From: Bacteroidota bacterium
Lineage (GTDB): Bacteria > Bacteroidota > Bacteroidia > Chitinophagales > Chitinophagaceae
Direction: 5' to 3'
NCBI GenBank assembly: GCA_018267725.1
Contig: JAFDXY010000023.1
Location: 32,654 to 96,653 of the forward strand
Length of the DNA: 64,000 nt
The notes below the pieces were generated by a model that was not told the DNA's origin, made no database searches, and saw only the letters and a list, made by a program, of their open reading frames with translations. This document shows, one piece after another, positions 26,243 to 34,768 of this stretch (its first letter is position 1; the number at the start of each line of letters is the position of its first letter). A program made the translations under genes and the position numbers.

Positions 26243-27340
26243 ATGAACCAACCCAATACAACAAATAATAACACAGATAAACCAAGCAAAAAAAAACCTA
26301 TTTTTCCGGTTAATGAAAAACTGCGTAAATATCTTAAACAATACGGAAGAGAAGTTGCATTGCCTGTTGAGTATAAAGATTTACAAAGATTTATTTACAC
26401 TGTTCCTTTAAAAGATAAAGCCAATAACAACACATTTTGGGAAACAGTTAGTTATGATATGAATGAATGGAAATGGCTTCGCGAAAACTTAGTAAAAATT
26501 TATGCTATATTAAAAACAGAAGGCGATATGAGTTTTATTAATCACCTTGATGTAGCTAGAATAGATTTTTGTTATTTCGGAAACAGTCAGCCATTTCGTA
26601 TTCGCATAAAAAATAAATTGAATGATAATTACGATCATTATTATATAAAACAAGCCGATGCAAGCCGTGTGTATGGTTTAGAGTTAGAGCATCTCCTCTC
26701 TCCTAACCGCATAACATTTTTTACAAACAAAAACACATTAATAGAAGAACATATTCCGGGCATACCCGGAGATATTTTTATTACAGAATATTTAAACAAC
26801 AGCAATACCAACTTAATACGTTTGGCAAAAGAATTTGTAAAGTTTAATGAACGATGTTTTGTGCAACTGTTAGGCGATATGCGTAGTTATAATTTTGTAG
26901 TGAACATTATTCCCGATATTGAAGATTATCAATATAGAATACGTGCCATAGATTTTGACCAACAATGTTATGAAGGAAGAAAAAATTTATATCTTCCTCA
27001 ATTCTTTAAAGAAAACAAAGCTTTTGTAGATGTGGTAAGCAAGCATTTAGATGCAGAAAGTATTGCACAATATCAAACAGAAGAAAAAACAATGATGACG
27101 TTTAGATTAGTATCTGCACGTTACAGAGTAAAAGAACTTTTAGATATTATGACGATTGATAAAATTTCAATTACAGAAAAATTAGAACAACTAAAACAAG
27201 AACTCTATTTACACTTTAATAAAGCCACAACTTTTTTAAAACCCACCACCATGGGACAATTGGTAAAAACACAACTAAAAAAATCTTTACAAAAAAATTT
27301 AATGTTAGTACCTAAAACAAAAAGCAAAATAGCCGATTAA
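26243..27340 (+). CDS. Conserved hypothetical protein with a possible kinase-like (APH/choline kinase) core
   Basis: I do not recognise a named family. The 365-residue protein has LLGDMRSYNFVV (Asp212, Asn217) followed 20 residues later by AIDFDQQ (Asp237). That matches in spacing the catalytic loop (HGDxxxxN) and the metal-binding Asp (IDFE/D) of aminoglycoside/choline-kinase-like folds. Upstream, YYIKQADASRVYGLELEHLL and LIEEHIPGIPGDIFITEYL could represent the Lys-bearing and hinge regions. The N-terminus is Asn/Thr/Lys-rich and probably disordered. It is translated right after the DUF2130 gene (2-bp gap) and ends in a terminator, so it probably works with that protein. The kinase idea is inference. 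Confidence 0.6.
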   Translation: MNQPNTTNNNTDKPSKKKPIFPVNEKLRKYLKQYGREVALPVEYKDLQRFIYTVPLKDKANNNTFWETVSYDMNEWKWLRENLVKIYAILKTEGDMSFINHLDVARIDFCYFGNSQPFRIRIKNKLNDNYDHYYIKQADASRVYGLELEHLLSPNRITFFTNKNTLIEEHIPGIPGDIFITEYLNNSNTNLIRLAKEFVKFNERCFVQLLGDMRSYNFVVNIIPDIEDYQYRIRAIDFDQQCYEGRKNLYLPQFFKENKAFVDVVSKHLDAESIAQYQTEEKTMMTFRLVSARYRVKELLDIMTIDKISITEKLEQLKQELYLHFNKATTFLKPTTMGQLVKTQLKKSLQKNLMLVPKTKSKIAD

Positions 27341-27348
27341 TAGAAATA

Positions 27349-27379
27349 AAAAAGATTATCGTTTGCAGATAATCTTTTT
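27349..27379. terminator. Bidirectional rho-independent terminator
   Basis: AAAAAGATTATC and GATAATCTTTTT form a perfect 12-bp stem with a 7-nt loop. On the plus strand it ends the operon finishing at 27340. On the minus strand it ends tRNA-Cys, 10 bp away. Confidence 0.88.
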
Positions 27380-27389
27380 GTAGAGAGAG

Positions 27390-27460
27390 AGGTCCCGAGC
27401 GGATTCGAACCGCTGTAGAAGCTTTTGCAGAGCTCTGCCTAGCCACTCGGCCACAGGACC
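27390..27460 (-). tRNA. tRNA-Cys (anticodon GCA)
   Basis: On the minus strand the acceptor stem GGTCCTG pairs with CGGGACC (one G-T). The D arm carries GGCCGAGTGGCTAGGC, the anticodon loop is CTGCAAA with anticodon GCA, and the T arm holds GGTTCGAATCC. The discriminator is U, the identity base of tRNA-Cys. No CCA is encoded. Confidence 0.95.
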
Positions 27461-27561
27461 AATTTATTTTTAGCAGGCTGCGAAAATAAAGCATCGTAAC
27501 TAATTTCAAAATTCTAATTTTACAAACTATTTAAAATTGTTTACCTATAAAAAAACAAATT

Positions 27562-28434
27562 ATGAACAGAATTGCCGAAAGTGAATTAATTATTACTAAA
27601 AGAGGTGCTATTTATCATATTGATTTAACACCCGAAGAAGTAGCTGATACAATTATTACTGTTGGAGACCCGGGGCGTGTAGCAAAAGTTAGTAAATATT
27701 TTGATAACATTGAAGTAAAACAAGAACACAGAGAATTTGTTAGCCATACAGGTTATATAGGTAAAAAAAGAATTACGGTTATATCTACAGGCATTGGCCC
27801 AGATAATATTGATATTGCTATTAATGAATTAGATGCATTAAAAAATATTGATTTAACAACAAGAACCATTAAAGAAAAACATACACCTTTAACCATCATT
27901 CGTTTAGGTACATCGGGTGCTTTGCAAGAACATATTCCGGTAGATAGTTTAGTGGTTGGTACACATGGTTTAGGCTTAGATAATTTGTTGCATTATTATC
28001 AATTAGCCAACAATAATGAAGAGCAAGAAATTTTACAACAGTTTGTTGCACACACACAATTAACAGGCAATATTCAACCTTATTTAGCAACAGCCGGAGC
28101 AAGTGTAATAAAACATTTTGTTGGTGGCTTTCATCATGGTATTACTGTTACTTGCCCGGGTTTTTATGGCCCACAAGGCAGAGTGTTGCGTTTAGGTTTA
28201 TCAAACCCTATGTTAGTTGAAAGGCTTACTACATTTAGGTTTGGTAATCATTTCATTAGCAATTTTGAAATGGAAACAAGTGCTATTTATGGTTTAGGAA
28301 AATTATTAGGCCATAATTGTTTGGCTGTAAATGTTATAGTTGCCAATCGTGTAAGAAAAGAATTTAGTAAAGATGGAGATGCTGCCGTAGAAAAATTATT
28401 ACAAACTTGTTTACCAATTATTGAGAAGATATAG
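27562..28434 (+). CDS. Nucleoside phosphorylase (uridine phosphorylase type)
   Basis: This enzyme cleaves nucleosides with phosphate to a free base and ribose-1-phosphate in the salvage pathway. The 290-residue protein shows TVGDPGRVAKVSKYF (phosphate-binding Gly and Arg, about 33-47), VISTGIGPDNIDIAINEL (about 72-89), IIRLGTSGALQ (about 111-121) and NFEMETSAIYGL (about 232-245, the Met-Glu pair that contacts ribose). Uridine phosphorylase is the closest type from memory, but purine or broad nucleoside activity is possible. It appears to be a single gene followed by the repeat-flanked four-helix-bundle gene. Confidence 0.85.
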   Translation: MNRIAESELIITKRGAIYHIDLTPEEVADTIITVGDPGRVAKVSKYFDNIEVKQEHREFVSHTGYIGKKRITVISTGIGPDNIDIAINELDALKNIDLTTRTIKEKHTPLTIIRLGTSGALQEHIPVDSLVVGTHGLGLDNLLHYYQLANNNEEQEILQQFVAHTQLTGNIQPYLATAGASVIKHFVGGFHHGITVTCPGFYGPQGRVLRLGLSNPMLVERLTTFRFGNHFISNFEMETSAIYGLGKLLGHNCLAVNVIVANRVRKEFSKDGDAAVEKLLQTCLPIIEKI

Positions 28435-28440
28435 TTGAGG

Positions 28441-28497
28441 TTGTTAATTGTTACCTTGTTACCGAAAATCGTTAATCGAAAATTGCGAGTACCGAAT
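28441..28497. repeat. Heptamer array, left arm around the four-helix-bundle gene
   Basis: About eight 7-bp units can be aligned, beginning TTGTTAA, TTGTTAC, CTTGTTA. The middle three (positions 28463-28483, CGAAAAT on each side of CGTTAAT) are the exact reverse complement of 28913-28933. The array follows the nucleoside phosphorylase stop by a few bases. Confidence 0.8.
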
Positions 28498-28540
28498 ATG
28501 AAATTAAATTTAAAAATAATTTTAATATTTAATCTGTAAA

Positions 28541-28906
28541 ATGTTGAACCTTTCACACAAACAGTTAGATGTTTATCAGCTTTCTCTAAAGCTAGTAGAA
28601 GAAATTTATGTTCAAACTAAAAATTTTCCGCAAGAAGAAAAATATGTTCTAGTAACTCAATTGCGTAGAGCAGCAATTTCAGTGTCTAGTAATATTGCCG
28701 AAGGCTTTGCACGGAAATCAAAAGTAGAAAAAGCAAGATTTTTAGAAGTATCAAGGAGTTCAATTGTTGAAATTGATACACAAATAGAAATAGCTCTAAT
28801 TTTAAAATATCTACAAATCGATAATATTCAACACATGCAAGTATATCTTGAACGATGTTTTATGATGTTAAGTAAAATTATTACTTCGTTAAACGGTTCA
28901 CAATAA
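28541..28906 (+). CDS. Four-helix-bundle protein (S23 / 23S rRNA intervening-sequence family)
   Basis: The 121-residue, all-helical protein carries the family signature LRRAAISVSSNIAEGF (about residues 43-58), followed by KARFLEVSRSSIVEIDTQIEIAL (about 67-89). The family (S23/IVP, also related in fold to the Avd accessory protein of diversity-generating retroelements) was first found in intervening sequences of 23S rRNA genes. It is also common as a free-standing gene in Bacteroidota. Its function is unknown; nucleic-acid binding is suspected. Here it stands between two heptamer arrays that contain a perfect 21-bp inverted repeat, looking like an inserted cassette between the phosphorylase gene and dapF. 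Confidence 0.88.
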   Translation: MLNLSHKQLDVYQLSLKLVEEIYVQTKNFPQEEKYVLVTQLRRAAISVSSNIAEGFARKSKVEKARFLEVSRSSIVEIDTQIEIALILKYLQIDNIQHMQVYLERCFMMLSKIITSLNGSQ

Positions 28907-28948
28907 CTTGCTATTTTCGATTAACGATTTTCGACTTTAACTAACTAT
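28907..28948. repeat. Heptamer array, right arm around the four-helix-bundle gene
   Basis: Six 7-bp units begin directly after the stop codon: CTTGCTA, TTTTCGA, TTAACGA, TTTTCGA, then CTTTAAC and TAACTAT. Positions 28913-28933 are an exact inverted copy (21 of 21) of 28463-28483 on the other side of the gene. The match breaks on both sides. Confidence 0.85.
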
Positions 28949-28965
28949 TCCCCAAAACACCAACT

Positions 28966-29745
28966 ATGCATCTTACATTTTATAAATATCAAGGCACAGG
29001 AAATGATTTTATTATTTTAGATAATAGAGAAGGAAAAATAACACTTACTCCTCAACAAATAAATAAGTTATGCGATAGAAAATTTGGTATTGGTGCAGAT
29101 GGGTTAATGATGTTGAATGCCAGTAATAAATACGATTTTGAAATGTATTATGTAAATGCCGATGGAAAACCAAGTAGTATGTGCGGTAATGGTGGCAGAT
29201 GTTTAACAAAATTTGCTTACGATATGGGCATGAAAAAACAGTCGTATAAATTTATTGCGATAGATGGAGAACACAATGCAATACTGGCAGATAATAATTG
29301 GATTAATTTAAAAATGAAAGATGTAAATACAATTGAAAATAAAAACGGAGATTATATTGTAGATACAGGCTCGCCGCATTTTGTAAAAAATGTAAATGAT
29401 GTGATGAATGTAAATGTTTACAAAGAAGGACATGAAATACGCTATAGCAAAGAGTTTGAACAAAATGGCATTAATGTAAATTTTGTAGAAGCAACCGATG
29501 AAGATGCCATAACTGTGCGTACATACGAGCGTGGTGTAGAAAATGAAACTTTAAGTTGCGGAACCGGAGTTACGGCAAGTGCATTAGTTTATTATCATAA
29601 CGAAACAGGATTTAACAGAATAGAAATAAAAACTTTAGGCGGTAATTTGGCTGTAGAATTTAATCGCATTAGCGAAAATGTTTACAATAATATTTGGCTT
29701 TGCGGACCCGCCACTTTTGTTTTTAAAGGCGAATTTGAAATATAA
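28966..29745 (+). CDS. dapF: Diaminopimelate epimerase
   Basis: DapF interconverts LL- and meso-diaminopimelate for lysine and peptidoglycan synthesis. Both catalytic cysteines are present: Cys73 in SMCGNGGRC and Cys198 in LSCGTGVTASA. The N-terminus FYKYQGTGNDFIILDN is diagnostic, and the 259-residue length is normal. It is cofactor-independent and cytosolic. It lies downstream of the repeat-flanked four-helix-bundle gene, from which it is separated by the right heptamer arm. Confidence 0.96.
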   Translation: MHLTFYKYQGTGNDFIILDNREGKITLTPQQINKLCDRKFGIGADGLMMLNASNKYDFEMYYVNADGKPSSMCGNGGRCLTKFAYDMGMKKQSYKFIAIDGEHNAILADNNWINLKMKDVNTIENKNGDYIVDTGSPHFVKNVNDVMNVNVYKEGHEIRYSKEFEQNGINVNFVEATDEDAITVRTYERGVENETLSCGTGVTASALVYYHNETGFNRIEIKTLGGNLAVEFNRISENVYNNIWLCGPATFVFKGEFEI

Positions 29746-29777
29746 ATTTTTGCACCCCCTCATTTAAAATAAAACAC

Positions 29778-30536
29778 ATGTTTCAAATACTTCCGGAAGA
29801 AAAATGGGAAAAAGTTGAATTCAATTTTAAATACAATAACAATTTTATTTTAGAAGTATCAAACCACGGCAACTTAAGAAGCACTCATAAAAATGCAAAT
29901 AAAAAACCTCTGAAAGGCTCTACCATTAACGGTTATAAAATTGTTAGAATAAAACTTTTTACAAAAAGAGATAAAGCCACTCAAGAAAAATTTGATGCAG
30001 AAAAACAACAACTGTTTAAGCTTGCCCGCAAAATTAAAAGTATGAAAGCATTAAAAGAAAGCAAGCTAACTATTCAAGAAACAGAAAAACTGTTGTTACA
30101 CAAAAGAAAAAAACTAACTCAGAAATACAGAAAAGAAACACTTGGTAGAACTATTAATTATCATGCTTTAATTCACAAATTAGTGGCAGAATATTTTTTA
30201 CCAAAACCAAAACCTACGCAAACTATAGTTGCACATTTAAACTATAATAAACTAAACAATACGGTAATTAATTTACAATGGATGACACCCGAAGAAAACT
30301 ATGCACACCAACGAAAAAGCCCATACGTTATTAAATACAAAAAACTATTAAAAGAAAATATTGTTGTAAGCCCTAATGTTGCTAAGCTTACCGTAACCAA
30401 AGTAATGCTTATAAAAAAATTGTTGAATGAAGGCAAAACAGCTCGCAAACTTGCCAAAACTTTTAAAGTAAGCGATATGCAAATTATAAGAATAAAACGC
30501 GGAGAAAACTGGAAAAACATTCCTGCTGCACAATAA
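29778..30536 (+). CDS. NUMOD4 / HNH-like / HTH protein (free-standing homing-endonuclease-like)
   Basis: Three parts can be seen. A NUMOD4-type segment covers about residues 1-60 (EKWEKVEF...LEVSNHGNLRS). An HNH_3-like core covers about 130-185: LIHKLVAEYFLPKP, then VAHLNYNKLNNTVINLQWMTPEENYAH. A C-terminal helix-turn-helix covers about 205-248 (LLNEGKTARKLAKTFKVSDMQII). Between the first two lies a very basic helical insertion. NUMOD4 and HNH modules come from group I intron and phage homing endonucleases, but this gene is not in an intron. The core has AHLN where an NHID-type motif is usual, so cleavage activity is uncertain. It could be a DNA-binding regulator. It sits between dapF and a Nudix gene on the same strand. 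Confidence 0.75.
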   Translation: MFQILPEEKWEKVEFNFKYNNNFILEVSNHGNLRSTHKNANKKPLKGSTINGYKIVRIKLFTKRDKATQEKFDAEKQQLFKLARKIKSMKALKESKLTIQETEKLLLHKRKKLTQKYRKETLGRTINYHALIHKLVAEYFLPKPKPTQTIVAHLNYNKLNNTVINLQWMTPEENYAHQRKSPYVIKYKKLLKENIVVSPNVAKLTVTKVMLIKKLLNEGKTARKLAKTFKVSDMQIIRIKRGENWKNIPAAQ

Positions 30537-30559
30537 AATAAATTAACTGAATTATAAAT

Positions 30560-31051
30560 ATGAATGTTTCAACTAATAAAATAATCCCAACAAAATTTAC
30601 TATTAGAGTGTACGGTATTTTAATAGATGCAGATAAAAGAATTTTAGTAAGCGATGAATTTATACGAGGTAATTATTTTACAAAATTTCCCGGCGGCGGT
30701 TTAGAAGTTGGAGAAGGCACAAAAGATTGTTTAAAAAGAGAGTTTAAAGAAGAAACAGGATTAGATATTATTGTTGGAGAACATATTTATACAACCGATT
30801 ACTATCAGCCTTCTGCATTTAATTTTAATGATCAAATTATTTCTATTTATTATTATGTAAATGCAAGTAATACCGCTGATTTAAACTTACTTCCTATCAA
30901 AACAAAACCGTTTGACTTTTCAGCAGAACAAACTGCTAACTCGCAAGGGCAAGCAGAAGTTTTGCGTTGGATTGAATGGAATGATTTTAATGAAGAAACT
31001 GTTCACTTACCAATTGATAAACTTGTTGTAAAAATGTTGAAGAATAACTAA
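30560..31051 (+). CDS. Nudix hydrolase
   Basis: Nudix enzymes hydrolyse nucleoside diphosphates linked to another moiety, using the Nudix box to bind Mg2+. The box is complete at about residues 46-68: G-x5-E-x7-REFKEETGL. The fold around it (IRVYGILIDADKRILVSDE and the C-terminal WIEWNDFNEETVHLPI) fits a 163-residue Nudix hydrolase. The substrate is not predictable. The gene starts 23 bp after the NUMOD4/HNH gene. Confidence 0.85.
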   Translation: MNVSTNKIIPTKFTIRVYGILIDADKRILVSDEFIRGNYFTKFPGGGLEVGEGTKDCLKREFKEETGLDIIVGEHIYTTDYYQPSAFNFNDQIISIYYYVNASNTADLNLLPIKTKPFDFSAEQTANSQGQAEVLRWIEWNDFNEETVHLPIDKLVVKMLKNN

Positions 31052-31093
31052 CTTTTACAGCAATAACGATTTTCTTCTTAAACAAATAATTTA

Positions 31094-31891
31094 TTATCCT
31101 GCTGTAATAATATTTTCAAACTCACCTTTGCCCATTGCTGCGTGTTTCATACGTTTGGCAACATCGTGTCCTACATAATTATCAATTCTTTTTTCAGCTA
31201 AATAAATTACGGGCGTTAATATAATTGCCATAGTAAACTTGTACGTGTAATTCATTATGCCGAAAGCTAAAATTTGTTGCCAAGTAAATACGCCACTAAA
31301 AGCAATAAATAAAACAATATAACTATCTACTAATTGAGATACAATGGTAGAGCCTGTTGCACGCAACCACATGTGTTTATCGCCCGTTATTTTTTTTATT
31401 TTATGAAACACGGTAACATCAACCAACTGACTTACTAAAAATGCAACTAAACTTCCTACAATAATTCTCATGCCTTGTCCAAATATTTGATCAAAAGCAT
31501 TTTGCATATTCGGCACACCTTGTTTTTGATATGCTGTTACCCAAAAATCGGGTGGTGTTACTTTAATAGCAGCAAAGTACATTAGAAAAGCATAAGCAAT
31601 TAATGCAACTGCTGTAAACGAAATTCTGCGTACAGCTTTTGGGCCGTAATATTCATTCACAATATCTGTCATTATAAATTCTAAAGGCCATAATAATACA
31701 CCGCAAGTAAGTGTAAAAGCCAAACCACTTTCTCCAAACAAAGTAAAATTTGCAGGCTTAAAACCAAATGTTTTTTCTAACGAAAAAAGTTTTATTCCAA
31801 TACTTTCGGCAATTAATGCATTGCAACAAAAAAACGCCGCAAAACCAATAAAGAGTTTGGTAGGCTTATCATTTAAAATTTTGTGTATCAT
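31094..31891 (-). CDS. Queuosine precursor transporter (YhhQ/VUT family)
   Basis: YhhQ-family proteins import queuosine precursors (preQ0/preQ1) for tRNA modification. The 265-residue protein has six or so transmembrane helices with the family blocks WPLEFIMTDIVNEYYGPKAVRR (about 68-89), FLVSQLVDVTVFHKIKK (about 152-168) and RATGSTIVSQLVDSYIVLFIAFSGVF (about 178-203), where the charged residues within helices are conserved. The extra-long N-terminus fits Bacteroidota members. A small membrane-protein gene starts upstream with a 9-bp gap, so they may be co-transcribed. Confidence 0.88.
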   Translation of the reverse strand: MIHKILNDKPTKLFIGFAAFFCCNALIAESIGIKLFSLEKTFGFKPANFTLFGESGLAFTLTCGVLLWPLEFIMTDIVNEYYGPKAVRRISFTAVALIAYAFLMYFAAIKVTPPDFWVTAYQKQGVPNMQNAFDQIFGQGMRIIVGSLVAFLVSQLVDVTVFHKIKKITGDKHMWLRATGSTIVSQLVDSYIVLFIAFSGVFTWQQILAFGIMNYTYKFTMAIILTPVIYLAEKRIDNYVGHDVAKRMKHAAMGKGEFENIITAG

Positions 31892-31900
31892 TTTTTCAAT

Positions 31901-32197
31901 TTATAAAAAGAAGAAAACAAATTGAGCAATTAAAAATAGCATATTGGTAACACGTAACCACACGGGCACATTTACTGTTTTATTACTTATAGCCTTTAGC
32001 AAAATAATTATGTTCACAATAGTATTCAATATAATGGCACTAAACCCTAAAACAATAACTGTTCCTGTAAAACTTTGGTAGTAAGAGCTAATTCTATCAC
32101 CTGTTTTTATCTCTCCAACATAACGCATAATTATACTTATTGCAAAACAAATATTGCATATTAAAACTACCCTGCTTATAAATAATAGCCAACGCAT
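31901..32197 (-). CDS. Small three-helix membrane protein, function unknown
   Basis: The 98-residue product consists of three hydrophobic helices (about 4-25, 43-70 and 79-98) with a short polar loop after the first. No family was recognised. The position 9 bp upstream of the queuosine-precursor transporter gene, in the same direction, suggests co-transcription and perhaps a shared membrane role. Confidence 0.55.
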   Translation of the reverse strand: MRWLLFISRVVLICNICFAISIIMRYVGEIKTGDRISSYYQSFTGTVIVLGFSAIILNTIVNIIILLKAISNKTVNVPVWLRVTNMLFLIAQFVFFFL

Positions 32198-32250
32198 AAA
32201 AATTTTAGTTCAAAATAGCATTAATTTGCTGCACTTAACAAAAAGAACAG

Positions 32251-34764
32251 ATGAAAAATTTTCAATGGAAAAAATTATTGCCACATGCAATAGCCATAGT
32301 AGTGTTTTTAATTGTTGCATTAATTTATTGTAAACCTGCATTAGAAGGTAAAGTTTTGCAACAAGGTGATGTTATTCACTGGAAAGGAATGGCTCAAAAC
32401 TCTTTTGATTATAAAGCCAAGCATGGGCATTTTCCTTTATGGAGCAATGGTATGTTTAGTGGTATGCCTGCTTATCAAATTACAGGTATTGGAGAAAACC
32501 CTATTAGCGTTGGTTATATTGGCAGCCTACTAACTTTAGGTTTACCTAAACCTGTTTACTTTTTCTTTTTGGCATGTATTTGTTTTTATTTTCTTACACA
32601 AGTTTTAAAAGTTAATCCGTATGTAGGCATTATTACTGCATTAAGCTATGCGTATGCAACATATAATCCAATTATTATTTCTGCGGGACACGATACTAAA
32701 ATGAATGCCATTGCATACATGCCTGCTTTAATAGGTTCTTTGTTATTATTATATGAAAAAAAATATTTATGGGGCACCGCATTAACTGCTGTTGCAACTG
32801 CATTAATGGTTGGTGCCAACCACATGCAAATAACTTACTACACTTTTATTATTGTTGGAATAATGAGTATTGCTTATTTGGTAAGATGGGTTAAAGAAAA
32901 AGATTTTAAGCATTTAACCAAAGTAATAAGTTGTGCAGTAATAGCAATTGCATTAGGTGTTTTAATAAATGCAGTTACTTTATTTACTACTTATGAATAT
33001 GCAAAAAGAACTATACGTGGCGGCAGTGCATTAGCAACAGATAAAAGTAATTTAACTAAAACAGGTTTAAGTACAGATTATGCTTTAAGCTACAGTATGT
33101 ACAAAACAGAACCGTTGGTAATGATGTTCCCAAGAATGTACGGAGGCAGTAGTTTTAATTTAGAAGTTGAACAAGATAAATCGAAAGCCATTGAAGCATT
33201 ACAACAAATGCCGCAACAATTAGGGCAGCAATTACAAAGTTATTTACGTTTTTATTGGGGAGGAATTGATGGCGTTGGAACTGCGGGTCCGCCTTATGTT
33301 GGTGCCATCATTTGTTTTTTAGCATTAATAGGTTTTGTGTTGTTAGATGAAAAATATAAATGGTGGATTTTATCAGCAATTGTATTAACAACTTTAATGA
33401 GTTGGGGAAAATATTTTGCAGGCTTTAATGAATTGTTGTTGAAAGATTTACCAATGTACAACAAGTTTAGAGCACCAAGTATGATAATAGTTGTACCAAC
33501 TTTATTGTTGTGTATGATGGCTGCTTTAACCTTAAATAAAATTATTACCGATACAGATAAAGAAACCTTATGGAAAAAATATAAAAAAGGTTTTATTGTT
33601 GTAGGCGGCGTTTTTGTTTTTGCATTGTTAGTGTATGTTTCATCAGATTTTATGAGTGCAGCGGGGCAAGCCAGCGATAGCGATTTATTAAAACAAATAA
33701 ATCAAATACCCGATGCACAACAAAAAGCATCGTTATTAGAACCTGTAAAAACTTTTATTAATGGTTTAAAAGAAGATAGAAAAAATTTGTTTTGGGCAGA
33801 TTTCTTCCGTTCGTTTTTATTTATTGCCGTTGCCGCAATTGCTTTGTGGTTATATATTAAAAAGAAAATAAATACAATTGTTGCATTAGCAGTGGTAGGT
33901 TTGTTTGCTTTTATTGATGTAATAATGATTGATAATAAATATTTGAATGAAGAACATTATCAAGAACAAACCGATTACGATAACAACTTCACTCCTTCTG
34001 CTATTGATAAACAAATACTGCAAGACACAAGTTATTATCGTGTACTCGATGTTTCTCACGGAATTAGCGATGCATTTAACGGAAGTGCATTAACGGCTTA
34101 TTTTCATAAATCTATTGGAGGTTATCATCCTGCCAAACTTAGTATTTATCAAGATTTAATTGATAGTCAGCTATATAAATTTCCTAACTGTATGCCGGTA
34201 TTAAATATGCTTAATGCAAAGTATATTATTATGCCAAACCAACAAGGCAATCAAGTAATGGTGCAACAAAACCCAGAGGCATTAGGTGCTGCATGGTTTG
34301 TAAAAACTGTTGAGTATAAAAATACTCCGGCAGCAATTATTCAATCGTTAAGCAACTTTAATCCAAAAGATACCGCCATATTAAATGCTTCTTTAAAAGA
34401 AAAAATAAATTTTAAAGGCAGTAACGATTCAACTGCAACTATTCATTTAATAAAAAATGATAATGATATTGTTGAATACCAATCTACCTCCAACAGCAAT
34501 GGCTTTGCAGTGTTTAGTGAAGTGTATTATGATGCAGGCTGGACGGCAACTATTGATGGAAAAGAAACACCAATTTACCAAACAGATTATGTTTTAAGAG
34601 GATTAGAAATTCCTGCGGGTAAACATAAAATTGTATTTGAGTTTAAACCTGCATCGTTTGTAATTGGAAGTAAATTAGCAATAGGTGCATCTGCATTAAC
34701 TTGGTTATTCTTAATTGGTGCAATAGCTTCATCAATACGCAATAAAAAACAAGCACAAGCATAA
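32251..34764 (+). CDS. YfhO-family integral membrane protein (GT-C-like)
   Basis: The 837-residue protein has about 12 transmembrane helices, then a soluble C-terminal domain (about 585-805) and a last helix. An early extracytoplasmic loop holds the motif QQGDVIHWKGMAQNS, with an Asp typical of GT-C catalytic loops, and a further SAGHDTKMNAIAYMPALIGS block is characteristic of YfhO. YfhO proteins are proposed to transfer sugars from polyprenyl-phosphate carriers to envelope glycans; in Bacillus YfhO works on lipoteichoic acid. The gene starts a same-strand series with two glycosyltransferases and a methyltransferase, so glycan assembly is the likely role. Confidence 0.83.
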   Translation: MKNFQWKKLLPHAIAIVVFLIVALIYCKPALEGKVLQQGDVIHWKGMAQNSFDYKAKHGHFPLWSNGMFSGMPAYQITGIGENPISVGYIGSLLTLGLPKPVYFFFLACICFYFLTQVLKVNPYVGIITALSYAYATYNPIIISAGHDTKMNAIAYMPALIGSLLLLYEKKYLWGTALTAVATALMVGANHMQITYYTFIIVGIMSIAYLVRWVKEKDFKHLTKVISCAVIAIALGVLINAVTLFTTYEYAKRTIRGGSALATDKSNLTKTGLSTDYALSYSMYKTEPLVMMFPRMYGGSSFNLEVEQDKSKAIEALQQMPQQLGQQLQSYLRFYWGGIDGVGTAGPPYVGAIICFLALIGFVLLDEKYKWWILSAIVLTTLMSWGKYFAGFNELLLKDLPMYNKFRAPSMIIVVPTLLLCMMAALTLNKIITDTDKETLWKKYKKGFIVVGGVFVFALLVYVSSDFMSAAGQASDSDLLKQINQIPDAQQKASLLEPVKTFINGLKEDRKNLFWADFFRSFLFIAVAAIALWLYIKKKINTIVALAVVGLFAFIDVIMIDNKYLNEEHYQEQTDYDNNFTPSAIDKQILQDTSYYRVLDVSHGISDAFNGSALTAYFHKSIGGYHPAKLSIYQDLIDSQLYKFPNCMPVLNMLNAKYIIMPNQQGNQVMVQQNPEALGAAWFVKTVEYKNTPAAIIQSLSNFNPKDTAILNASLKEKINFKGSNDSTATIHLIKNDNDIVEYQSTSNSNGFAVFSEVYYDAGWTATIDGKETPIYQTDYVLRGLEIPAGKHKIVFEFKPASFVIGSKLAIGASALTWLFLIGAIASSIRNKKQAQA

Positions 34765-34768
34765 TGCA

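Noticed and set aside
28541..28906. Diversity-generating retroelement accessory gene (avd)
   Set aside because: No reverse transcriptase or template/variable repeat pair was seen nearby. The S23/IVP family signature fits better.
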